DNA from: Chloroflexota bacterium
Lineage (GTDB): Bacteria > Chloroflexota > Dehalococcoidia > SAR202 > UBA11138
Assembly: GCA_022566975.1 (NCBI GenBank)
Contig: JADFHV010000183.1
Coordinates: 1-5,121 of the forward strand
Reading direction: 5' to 3'
DNA: 5,121 bases
Shown here: positions 1-5,121 of the stretch, in pieces
Numbering within the stretch: the stretch's first letter is position 1
Layout: every line of letters begins with the position of its first letter
Position numbers and translations under genes: made by a program
Notes under the pieces: model-generated
Told to the model about the DNA's origin: nothing
The model's database searches: none
What the model saw: the letters and a program-made list of their open reading frames with translations, nothing else

Positions 1-1464
1 CTATAGCGAGGGCCGGGCGAGGCCCCACTGAGTTTCGGCTTCGTAGGCGTGGGCCGTCCGCAGCAGGGTCTCCTCGGAGAAATGGGGGCCGATGAGCTGC
101 ATCCCCACCGGCAATCCCTCCGAGAAACCGCAAGGCACCGACAAGCCGGGCAGCCCGGCGATGTTCACCGGCAGCGTGCAAACGTCGATCAGGTACATCT
201 GCACCGGGTCGCCGGTCTTCTCCCCAATCTTGAAAGCGGTAACGGGAGAGGTCGGCGTGACCAGCGCGTCCACCTCTTGGAACACCCGGTCGAAGTCCTG
301 CCTGATCAGCGTCCGCGCCTGCTGGGCCTTCAGGTAGTAGGCGTCGTAGTATCCGGCCGACAGGGCATAGGCGCCCAGCATGATACGCCGCTTTACCTCC
401 GGGCCGAACCCTTCCTGGCGGGTCTTCTCTAGGGCGTCCCACATGTTGTCAGCCTCTCGCGCCGAGTAGCCGTATTTGACGCCATCGTACCTCGCCAGGT
501 TAGCCGATGCCTCCGACGGGGCGATGATGTAGTAGACGGCGAGAGCATACTCCGTGTGGGGTAGGGAGACGTCCTCTACCTCTGCGCCCAGGTCCTCCAG
601 GACTTCGACGGCGGTCCGGACCGCCGTCTCGACGCCCGGCTCGATCCCCTCGACGAAATACTCCCGGGGCACGCCGATGCGGAGCCCGGCTACGCCTCGG
701 TCGATGTTCGAGGCGTAATCCGGGACCTTATAGGCGATGGAGGTGGAGTCCCGCGGGTCGTGTCCCGCGACCGCGCCCAGCATCAGCGCAGAGTCGGTCA
801 CGTCCCTGGTGATGGGGCCGATCTGGTCCAGGGAGCTGGCGAAGGCCACTAGACCGTAACGGCTAACGAGGCCGTAGGTCGGCTTCATTCCCACAACACC
901 GCACAGGGACGCGGGTTGGCGGATGCTGCCGCCTGTGTCCGACCCGAGAGCGCAGACGCACTCGCCGGCGGCCACCGCAGCGGCGGGCCCGCCGCTGCTA
1001 CCCCCCGGTACGCGCTCCACGTCCCACGGGTTCCGCGTGGTAAAGAAGGCCGAGTTCTCCGTGGACGAGCCCATGGCGAACTCGTCCAGGTTGCCCTTGC
1101 CGACCAGCACGGCCCCGTCTTCGCATAGCCTGGTCGCGACTGTAGCGTCGTAGGGCGGTACGAACCCCTCCAGCATTCTCGAGGAGCAGGTGGTCTTGAT
1201 TCCCCGTGTGCAGATGTTGTCCTTCACCTGCACCGGGATACCGGTCAGAGGCCCGACGTCCCCCGCTGCGATTCGCACGTCGGCCAGCCGTGCCTGCTCC
1301 AGCGCATGCTCTCCAGTGACGGTGACGAAGGCGTGGACCCGTTCCTCGACCTCCGCGATGCGGTCGAGCGCGGCTTGGGCAAGCTCCACCGACGAGACCT
1401 GCTTCCCGTCGAGCAGCTCCCTGGCCCGGTGCGCCGTGAGACTGGTCAGCTCTGACTTATCCAT
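1..1464 (-). CDS. gatA: Glutamyl-tRNA(Gln)/aspartyl-tRNA(Asn) amidotransferase subunit A
   Basis: GatA is the glutaminase subunit of the cytoplasmic GatCAB complex. It releases ammonia from glutamine, which GatB uses to convert Glu-tRNA(Gln) to Gln-tRNA(Gln) or Asp-tRNA(Asn) to Asn-tRNA(Asn). The 487-residue protein has the usual family length and is complete, from ATG at 1464 to TAG at 3-1. The amidase-signature core is plain: Lys81 in VKDN, cis-Ser156 in GGSSGG and nucleophile Ser180 in [11 protein letters not shown]. These sit two residues beyond the known Staphylococcus aureus triad (Lys79, Ser154, Ser178). The GatA-typical segments DGVKYGYS (327-334), VKRRIMLG (357-364) and MYLIDV (423-428) are present; Arg360 and Asp427 match residues reported to bind glutamine. 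It lies 31 bp after gatC, so the two are probably co-transcribed. No clear Shine-Dalgarno precedes the ATG, so translation may depend on coupling to gatC. gatB would be expected further left or elsewhere. Identification is firm. Confidence 0.97.
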   Translation of the reverse strand: MDKSELTSLTAHRARELLDGKQVSSVELAQAALDRIAEVEERVHAFVTVTGEHALEQARLADVRIAAGDVGPLTGIPVQVKDNICTRGIKTTCSSRMLEGFVPPYDATVATRLCEDGAVLVGKGNLDEFAMGSSTENSAFFTTRNPWDVERVPGGSSGGPAAAVAAGECVCALGSDTGGSIRQPASLCGVVGMKPTYGLVSRYGLVAFASSLDQIGPITRDVTDSALMLGAVAGHDPRDSTSIAYKVPDYASNIDRGVAGLRIGVPREYFVEGIEPGVETAVRTAVEVLEDLGAEVEDVSLPHTEYALAVYYIIAPSEASANLARYDGVKYGYSAREADNMWDALEKTRQEGFGPEVKRRIMLGAYALSAGYYDAYYLKAQQARTLIRQDFDRVFQEVDALVTPTSPVTAFKIGEKTGDPVQMYLIDVCTLPVNIAGLPGLSVPCGFSEGLPVGMQLIGPHFSEETLLRTAHAYEAETQWGLARPSL

Positions 1465-1499
1465 CGACTAGTAACTCACGACTAACCACTGACGACTAC
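1465..1499. repeat. Five-unit imperfect 7-bp tandem repeat between gatC and gatA
   Basis: The triplet ACT occurs every seven bases on the plus strand, at 1467, 1474, 1481, 1488 and 1495, giving five units of consensus NNACTNA (minus strand TNAGTNN). CGACTA recurs exactly every 14 bases at 1465, 1479 and 1493. The array fills the whole spacer between the gatC stop and the gatA start and includes the gatC stop codon. The period is lost immediately on both sides. It resembles the short tandem heptamers (STRR elements) known from intergenic regions of filamentous cyanobacteria; that comparison is by pattern only. Function unknown. Confidence 0.7.
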
Positions 1500-1786
1500 T
1501 CTTCCAACACTGCCCTGACCCTGATGAAACCGTCTTCCGTGGAGGGTGCGTTGGCCAGGATGTCATCGACAGGGGAGGACTCTGTGACCTCGTCGTCACG
1601 GACGACGGTGTCCAGGTCCACGGAGTGTCCCGTGGGTTCCACGGCCTCGGTATCCACCTGGTCGAGTACGTCGAAGCTCTCCAGGATGTTGGACATCTCG
1701 TCCCGCATACGCTCCGCCTCCTGGTCGGTCATGCCGAGCCTAGTCAGTGTTGCGATGTGCCGGATCTCTTCGGTCGTGATTCGCAT
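1496..1786 (-). CDS. gatC: Glutamyl-tRNA(Gln)/aspartyl-tRNA(Asn) amidotransferase subunit C
   Basis: GatC is the small non-catalytic subunit that wraps around GatA and GatB and stabilises the amidotransferase complex. Starting at the ATG at 1786 the protein has 96 residues, the normal GatC length, and opens with MRITTEEIRHIATLTRLGMT, as GatC proteins do. Conserved pieces follow in order: a helix with ILESFDVLDQVDTEAVEPTG (about 33-52), the VRDDEV stretch (about 62-67) and LANAPSTEDGFIRV near the C-terminus (about 76-89). The usual Pro of the terminal FRVP motif is Arg here, a minor change. The frame is open back to an ATG at 1912, which would add 42 residues rich in Pro, Ala, Gly and Arg. I reject that start because a strong GGAGGTG lies 7 bases before 1786 and the extra part is unlike GatC. 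It is the first gene of a gatC-gatA unit. Confidence 0.95.
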   Translation of the reverse strand: MRITTEEIRHIATLTRLGMTDQEAERMRDEMSNILESFDVLDQVDTEAVEPTGHSVDLDTVVRDDEVTESSPVDDILANAPSTEDGFIRVRAVLEE

Positions 1787-1793
1787 GTCTGGA

Positions 1794-1800
1794 CACCTCC
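1794..1800 (-). promoter_or_regulatory. Shine-Dalgarno of gatC
   Basis: The minus strand reads GGAGGTG here, ending 7 bases before the ATG at 1786. This near-perfect anti-16S match decides the gatC start against the longer in-frame ATG at 1912. Confidence 0.85.
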
Positions 1801-1811
1801 GGGCGCCGAGC

Positions 1812-1840
1812 AGTTTAGCAAAGGGGGCGGACCCCGGCAA
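1812..1840 (-). promoter_or_regulatory. Candidate sigma70-type promoter of gatC
   Basis: On the minus strand, TTGCCG (1835-1840) and TAAACT (1812-1817) are separated by exactly 17 bases. The -10 is preceded by TGC, an extended -10 pattern. Each hexamer matches consensus at only 4 of 6 positions. A start near 1805 would give a leader of about 19 bases that still contains the Shine-Dalgarno. The -35 lies inside the large dyad at 1823-1883. This is an inference from spacing and position; readthrough from the amidohydrolase is the alternative. Confidence 0.35.
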
Positions 1841-1883
1841 GGAAGACCGCCCTCCCGCGGGCTCGTGCCTTGCCGGCGCCCCC
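1823..1883. repeat. Large interrupted inverted repeat upstream of gatC
   Basis: CCGGCAAGG (1834-1842) pairs perfectly with CCTTGCCGG (1868-1876). The helix continues outward as GGGGGCG (1823-1829) with CGCCCCC (1877-1883), leaving a 4-base bulge (1830-1833) on one side. That gives 16 base pairs, mostly G-C, around a 25-base loop. The loop can itself form a small GCCC/GGGC stem (1849-1852 with 1859-1862). On the minus-strand transcript the stem is followed by TTTGCT, a poor U tract, so it could be a terminator after the amidohydrolase, an operator, or a leader structure. The sequence does not decide between them. Confidence 0.65.
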
Positions 1884-1960
1884 GCACTGGCCAGGGGCCT
1901 AGTCGGCGGCATACGGGACCTCGGGCAGCGAACGAAGAGAGAGTTGGCGAAACGGAAGCT

Positions 1961-1988
1961 GCCGGGAGCCTCAGAAGTAGGCTCCGGC
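1961..1988 (-). terminator. Hairpin just after the amidohydrolase stop
   Basis: On the minus strand, GCCGGAGCC (1988-1980) and GGCTCCCGGC (1970-1961) form nine base pairs with one bulged C and a 9-base loop, starting nine bases after the stop codon. Position and GC-rich stem suit a transcript end. What follows, AGCTTCCGTTT, is only weakly T-rich, so an intrinsic terminator is plausible but not certain; the hairpin might only protect the 3' end. Confidence 0.45.
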
Positions 1989-1997
1989 TAGAGCGCT

Positions 1998-2846
1998 CTA
2001 CTGTCTTAGCTTCCAGATACGGGCGGCATTGCCGCCGAGGATCTTCTCCCTGTCTGTGGCCGACAGAAACGGCAGTCCCTCTCGGATGAGCCTTAGCTCG
2101 TCGGACAGGGTCGGCCAGCCGTGTTTGGTACGATGGCGGCCGGGATAGCCGGTCCCCCAGAGACACCGTTCGACCCCGAACACGTTGACCGCGGTCTGTA
2201 TCACCTCGTGCATATCTGCATATGGGAACTGCTGCCGAGACCTGCCGTGCACGTCCGATATTTTCAAGTGGACGTTGGGATGCCTGGCCAGGTCTAGCAC
2301 CGGCTGGTACGGCTGCCATTTCGGAGCCCACGCGACCTCCGGGTACATCATGTGATCGATCAGCCATGTCACGTCGGGATGCATTGCGGCCACGGTATCG
2401 AGCTGATGCGCATCTTCCGGGCGGCAATGCACCTGTACGACCGCTCCTAGCTCGGAGACGGTCTCCCACAGCCTCCTGTTCTCAGGGCGCGTAAGAATCT
2501 CGACGCCCTCGTAGTACCCCGGATGGAACCGGAACCCCGCCATCTTGCGCTCCATCATCCAATAGCGGGCCAGGTCGGCGTTGTCAGGCGCCAGCGGATC
2601 GATCATCCCGTGGGCGATGAAACGGTCTGGATGCCTCGACGCGCTGTCTGCTACGTAGCCGTTGTCCCAAGTCGACCACGATGTCTGGACCAGGACCGTG
2701 TAGTCGACGCCGCAGGAGTCCATGTCGGCCAGAAGCTCCTCGGCCGTCGCGGGCTCGTCTGGGAGCGCCGTGAAACTCGGCGCCGTCGGGCCGATGGGAG
2801 CCACCGGCGGCATCTCCCAGATATGGACGTGCGTGTCGACTATCAC
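1998..2846 (-). CDS. Amidohydrolase family 2 (ACMSD-like TIM-barrel) protein
   Basis: This 282-residue protein belongs to the amidohydrolase_2 group (COG2159), metal-dependent TIM-barrel enzymes that hydrolyse or decarboxylate small carboxylic or cyclic compounds. The substrate is not readable from sequence. The start is GTG at 2846; it puts the beta-1 metal motif DTHVHIW at residues 4-10 (His6, His8), as usual, with AGAGG 11 bases upstream, and the frame closes with a TGA shortly before it. Other family marks are RFHPG (106-110), His140 in VQVHC, His165 in WLIDH, NVHLKIS (191-197) and a C-terminal helix with EKILGGNAARIW, where the family helix has N-A-x-R-l. The oddity is beta-8: the usual G-S/T-D-W/Y-P is GTGYPG (231-236), with Gly233 replacing the metal-binding catalytic Asp. 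No signal peptide is visible, so it is probably cytoplasmic. It has its own promoter upstream and a hairpin after the stop, so it looks monocistronic. Family call firm, function open. Confidence 0.9.
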   Translation of the reverse strand: MIVDTHVHIWEMPPVAPIGPTAPSFTALPDEPATAEELLADMDSCGVDYTVLVQTSWSTWDNGYVADSASRHPDRFIAHGMIDPLAPDNADLARYWMMERKMAGFRFHPGYYEGVEILTRPENRRLWETVSELGAVVQVHCRPEDAHQLDTVAAMHPDVTWLIDHMMYPEVAWAPKWQPYQPVLDLARHPNVHLKISDVHGRSRQQFPYADMHEVIQTAVNVFGVERCLWGTGYPGRHRTKHGWPTLSDELRLIREGLPFLSATDREKILGGNAARIWKLRQ

Positions 2847-2890
2847 TCGAACAGTCGCCTCTGTTGGAATGGGACTGGCGGCCCTACGCC

Positions 2891-2919
2891 ATCATAGAAA
2901 TCTCGAAGGTCGAAGTCAA
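2891..2919 (-). promoter_or_regulatory. Near-consensus sigma70 promoter of the amidohydrolase
   Basis: On the minus strand, TTGACT (2914-2919) and TATGAT (2891-2896) are separated by exactly 17 bases. Each hexamer matches the housekeeping sigma consensus at 5 of 6 positions. The predicted start near 2884 gives a leader of about 38 bases before the GTG at 2846. It lies in the gap after iolD, so the amidohydrolase is likely transcribed independently of the inositol gene. It is the best-formed promoter I found in the window. Confidence 0.7.
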
Positions 2920-3020
2920 TGTTGGCAGGACCTCGGCGTCGGACCGCGTTCGAGGACACTTACACGAGGCAAACGGGAAGAGCGCTGGGTGGAAATGCCC
3001 GCGCCACACCGAGCTGGGGC
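2920..3020. other. Unassigned part of the 463-bp gap between the amidohydrolase and iolD
   Basis: No gene, RNA or repeat could be supported here. Plus-strand readings contain isolated cysteines (for example GWKCPRHTE in frame 2) but not a paired zinc-ribbon pattern, so I could not extend the recombinase relic through it. It may be more badly decayed recombinase sequence or plain spacer upstream of the amidohydrolase promoter. Confidence 0.4.
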
Positions 3021-3309
3021 GAGTACGCTCGTCGATTCGTGATACCCACAGACTAACCAAGATCGCATTGTGGCGCTCTACAGGCACGTTCAGGAAAGCC
3101 GAAGGCAACCCAGAGCCGAGCCGCAGGGAGCTGGAGGTCAGACTCGAACGGATCCGGCGGCTTTATGAATGGGGGATAAGTCTGAGGGAGAGTATCTAGC
3201 CGAGAGGACTGCCATAACTGAGGAACCGGCGAGGCCGTCACCCCCGGAAGAGCGCCCGGATGTTCTGGCCAAGTTGAGTAGGTTCCTGGGCAACGTCGCG
3301 ACAGCGGCG
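3021..3309 (+). pseudogene. Decayed C-terminal fragment of a large serine recombinase
   Basis: Joined across frames, the plus strand spells the coiled-coil region that follows the zinc ribbon in large serine recombinases. The pieces are: EYARRFVIPTD (3021-3053, frame 3), DRIVALYRHVQE (3061-3096, frame 1), EGNPEPSRRELEVRLERIRR through LYEWG (3101-3175, frame 2), then DKSEGEYLAERTAITEE on through PPEERPDVLAKLSRFLGNVA (3175-3300, frame 1). The family pattern, from memory, is P-x-D-W-q-x-r-I-x-x-L-Y, then R-x-L-E-x-R-L-E-R-x-x-x-L-Y-x-x-G-D-x-S-x-x-E-Y-x-x-x-R. At least two frameshifts are needed, a third if the weak first piece belongs; the clearest is one base lost in the G run 3171-3175. The catalytic Ser domain is absent, no convincing Cys-rich ribbon was found before 3021, and homology stops against the iolD stop codon. 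It cannot make a working enzyme. An intact small ORF (2864-3199) in frame 2 is the alternative, but similarity crossing frames argues against it. Confidence 0.68.
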
Positions 3310-5121
3310 CTACAGGTGGTAACGCTCCAGCTCGCGGCGCTCCTCGTACTCGACCCTCGCCCGTGAAACCGAGTCGATGGACGAGACCTCCGCGACCGGC
3401 ACGTCCCACCAGCTCTCGTACGACCCGATGCGGGCCTCCCGGTCGGTCTCGATCTTGATGACCGTGGTGGTCTGATTCCTCTTGGCCCGCTCCAGGGCGT
3501 CCCTGAACTCCGCGATGGTGGTGACCTCGATGGTGTCCGCGCCGAGGCTAGCCGCGTTGGCCGCGAAGTCGACGGGTAGGTGTCCGCCGGAGACCGTGCC
3601 GTCCTCGCCGCGGTAGCGGGCGCGCGTGCCGAAGCCTCCGGAGCCAACAGACTCGGAGAGAGCGCCTATCGAGGCGTACCCGTGGTTATCGATCAGAATG
3701 ATGGTGAGCTTGACCTGCTCCTGGACCGCGGTCACGACCTCGGACGACATCATTAGCCACGAGCCGTCTCCCACCATGACGTAGACCTCGCGGTCCGGGT
3801 CGGCCATCTTGACTCCCAGCCCGCCGGCAACCTCGTAACCCATGCACGAGTAGCCGTACTCAACGTGATATCCCTTCGGGTCGCGGGTGCGCCAGAGCTT
3901 GTGAAGGTCTCCGGGCAGGCTTCCGGCGGCCGACACGACGACGTCTTTAGCGTCTACGAAGTCGTTGAGCGCGCCGACTACCTCGCCCTGGCTCGGCAGC
4001 GGCGTGTGTCCAAGCTGGTATATGCGCTCGACCTCCCTGTCCCACTCGGCGTTCAAGGCTCTCACCCGGTCGCGGTAAGAGTCGACGACGGCGTGGCCGG
4101 AGAGCGCAGACGTCAGGGCCTCGAGGGTGGACCGGGCGTCGCCCACCAGCGGCACGCCCGAGTGCTTGTAAGCATCGAAGGAGGCGACGTTGACGTTGAT
4201 GAACCTGACGTCCGGATGTTGAAACGCTGTCTTGGACGCCGTCGTGAAGTCCGAGTATCGGGTCCCCACACCGATGACCACGTCGGCCTCACGGGCCACG
4301 ACGTTGGCGCCCTTCGTTCCAGTCGCGCCTATCGCTCCCAGGGCAGACGGGTGGTCGTAGGGCAGCGCCCCCTTGCCGGCCTGGGTCTCTGCCACCGGGA
4401 TGCCGGTGGCGTCGGCCAGCCGGCGCAGCGCGTCGGTAGCCTCCGAGTATATGACGCCGCCGCCCGCCACGAGCAGGGGGCGTTTGGCCGCCCTTATCAG
4501 GTCGACCGCCCTGGCCAGTGCCGCCTGATCGGGCAAGGGCCTGGCGATGTGCCACACCCGCGGCTCGAGCAGCTCCTCCGGAAAGTCCCATGCCTCGGCC
4601 TGCACGTCCTGGGGAAGTGCGAGCGTCACCGCGCCGGTCTGCGACTGGTCGGTCAGCGTGCGCAGGGCCTCGAGGGCCGCAGTAACAAGCTGCTCCGGCC
4701 GGTTGATGCGGTCCCAGTACGTGGACACGGGCTTCAGCGAGTCGTTCACGGATATGTCCTGGGACCAGGGCGCCTCTAGCTGCTGGAGAACGGGGGCGAC
4801 GCGCCTGGTCGCGAATATGTCGCCGGGGAGCAGAAGGACGGGGATGCGGTTGACGGTCGCCGCGGCCGCCGCGGTGACCATGTTGGTGGCTCCCGGTCCG
4901 ACGGACGATGTGCAGGCGAAGGTGACCAGGCGGTTTTTCATCTTCGCGTAGCCCGCGGCCGCGTGCACCATGGCCTGCTCGTTCCTGGCGGGGAAGTAGG
5001 TCAGGCTATCGTGGTACTGCTGCAGGGCCTGGCCGACGCCCGCCACGTTACCGTGGCCGAAGATGCCGAAGACGCCGGCGAAGAAGCGGCGCTCGACGCC
5101 GTCTCGCTCGGTGTACTGTGC
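3310..5121 (-). CDS. iolD: 3D-(3,5/4)-trihydroxycyclohexane-1,2-dione hydrolase, 5' end cut by the window edge
   Basis: IolD is a thiamine-diphosphate enzyme of myo-inositol catabolism; it cleaves the C-C ring bond of the trihydroxycyclohexanedione to give 5-deoxy-glucuronate, in the cytoplasm. The frame is open to the right edge, so 603 residues are visible to the TAG at 3312-3310. Compared with a family length near 640, about 20-40 N-terminal residues are missing. The first visible residues, AQYTERDGVERRFFAGVFGI, then FGHGNVAGVGQ, match the IolD N-terminal region. In visible numbering, the TPP-activating Glu is Glu48 in RNEQAMVHAA, followed by SSVGPGATNMVTAAA. The IolD-typical PVLQQLE and LKPVSxYWDRINRPEQL follow. 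A central TPP-fold domain spans about 200-345. The TPP/metal motif begins GDGS at 451 and ends near DNHGY (478-482). The tail SYESWWDVPVAEVS is typical of IolD. An ATG-less reading from 5046 (GTG, Val) is internal. No terminator is evident after the stop. Other iol genes probably lie upstream, off the window. Confidence 0.96.
   Translation of the reverse strand, partial: AQYTERDGVERRFFAGVFGIFGHGNVAGVGQALQQYHDSLTYFPARNEQAMVHAAAGYAKMKNRLVTFACTSSVGPGATNMVTAAAAATVNRIPVLLLPGDIFATRRVAPVLQQLEAPWSQDISVNDSLKPVSTYWDRINRPEQLVTAALEALRTLTDQSQTGAVTLALPQDVQAEAWDFPEELLEPRVWHIARPLPDQAALARAVDLIRAAKRPLLVAGGGVIYSEATDALRRLADATGIPVAETQAGKGALPYDHPSALGAIGATGTKGANVVAREADVVIGVGTRYSDFTTASKTAFQHPDVRFINVNVASFDAYKHSGVPLVGDARSTLEALTSALSGHAVVDSYRDRVRALNAEWDREVERIYQLGHTPLPSQGEVVGALNDFVDAKDVVVSAAGSLPGDLHKLWRTRDPKGYHVEYGYSCMGYEVAGGLGVKMADPDREVYVMVGDGSWLMMSSEVVTAVQEQVKLTIILIDNHGYASIGALSESVGSGGFGTRARYRGEDGTVSGGHLPVDFAANAASLGADTIEVTTIAEFRDALERAKRNQTTTVIKIETDREARIGSYESWWDVPVAEVSSIDSVSRARVEYEERRELERYHL

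Noticed and set aside
1787..1912. Longer gatC starting at the in-frame ATG at 1912 (138 residues)
   Set aside because: The added 42 residues are low-complexity Pro/Ala/Gly/Arg unlike any GatC, the region forms a large dyad, and a strong Shine-Dalgarno sits directly before the 1786 start.
1787..1997. T-box riboswitch or tRNA gene upstream of gatC
   Set aside because: No T-box core (AGGGTGG-ACCGCG type) and no tRNA acceptor, anticodon and T-arm arrangement could be found; only inverted repeats are present.
1744..2469. 241-residue minus-strand frame across the amidohydrolase 3' half and into gatC
   Set aside because: It lies in another frame of two well-recognised genes, is Arg/Pro-rich and shows no family motif.
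2864..3199. 111-residue plus-strand frame as an intact small gene
   Set aside because: Only its last part looks like protein family sequence, and that similarity jumps to frame 1 on both sides, so it is a piece of a broken recombinase.
3053..3647. Two minus-strand frames overlapping the end of iolD and the gap
   Set aside because: Both are Arg/Ser/Pro-rich shadows of iolD or of the recombinase relic and match nothing I recognise.
3865..4779. 304-residue plus-strand open frame opposite iolD
   Set aside because: It is the antisense of a clearly conserved iolD region, has no recognisable domain, and long antisense frames are expected in GC-rich coding DNA.
1998..5121. A new inositol pathway in which the amidohydrolase acts with IolD
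   Set aside because: Adjacency alone supports it; a separate promoter and a recombinase relic lie between the two genes, and the substrate cannot be inferred.

Overview
This is a GC-rich bacterial window in which every intact gene reads on the minus strand. From right to left in transcription order they are: a 5'-truncated iolD (inositol catabolism, off the right edge), a stand-alone amidohydrolase of the ACMSD-like family 2, gatC and gatA. The gatA stop codon is the first three bases of the window. GatCAB is the tRNA-dependent amidotransferase used by bacteria that lack glutaminyl- or asparaginyl-tRNA synthetase. Together with GC content, the amidohydrolase type and the style of the recombinase remnant, this loosely suggests Chloroflexota (SAR202, Dehalococcoidia or Thermomicrobia-like). 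That placement is an inference from general impression, not a proven assignment.

Layout. Positions 1-1464 hold gatA, complete, with all three Ser-cisSer-Lys catalytic residues. Positions 1465-1499 hold a 7-bp-periodic tandem repeat that fills the gatC-gatA gap. Positions 1496-1786 hold gatC, whose start is fixed by a strong Shine-Dalgarno. Positions 1787-1997 are a 211-bp intergenic region with two hairpin-capable inverted repeats and a weak candidate gatC promoter. Positions 1998-2846 hold the amidohydrolase, which starts with GTG and has a near-consensus sigma70-type promoter 45 to 73 bases upstream. Positions 2847-3309 are a 463-bp gap with no intact gene. Its right part, about 3021-3309 on the plus strand, is a frameshifted relic of the C-terminal coiled-coil region of a large serine recombinase. 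Its left part carries the amidohydrolase promoter. Positions 3310-5121 hold iolD, with visible TPP-enzyme motifs.

How the genes relate. GatC and GatA are subunits of one enzyme and are surely co-transcribed; gatB is not in view. IolD belongs to myo-inositol degradation and is not functionally linked to GatCA. The amidohydrolase lies between them under its own promoter and its substrate cannot be read from the sequence; it lacks the usual beta-8 aspartate of its superfamily. The most notable unadvertised signals are the decayed recombinase, which ends within bases of the iolD stop codon, the heptameric repeat, the Asp-to-Gly change in the amidohydrolase active site, and the large dyad upstream of gatC. 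I did not find a convincing new multi-gene system here.
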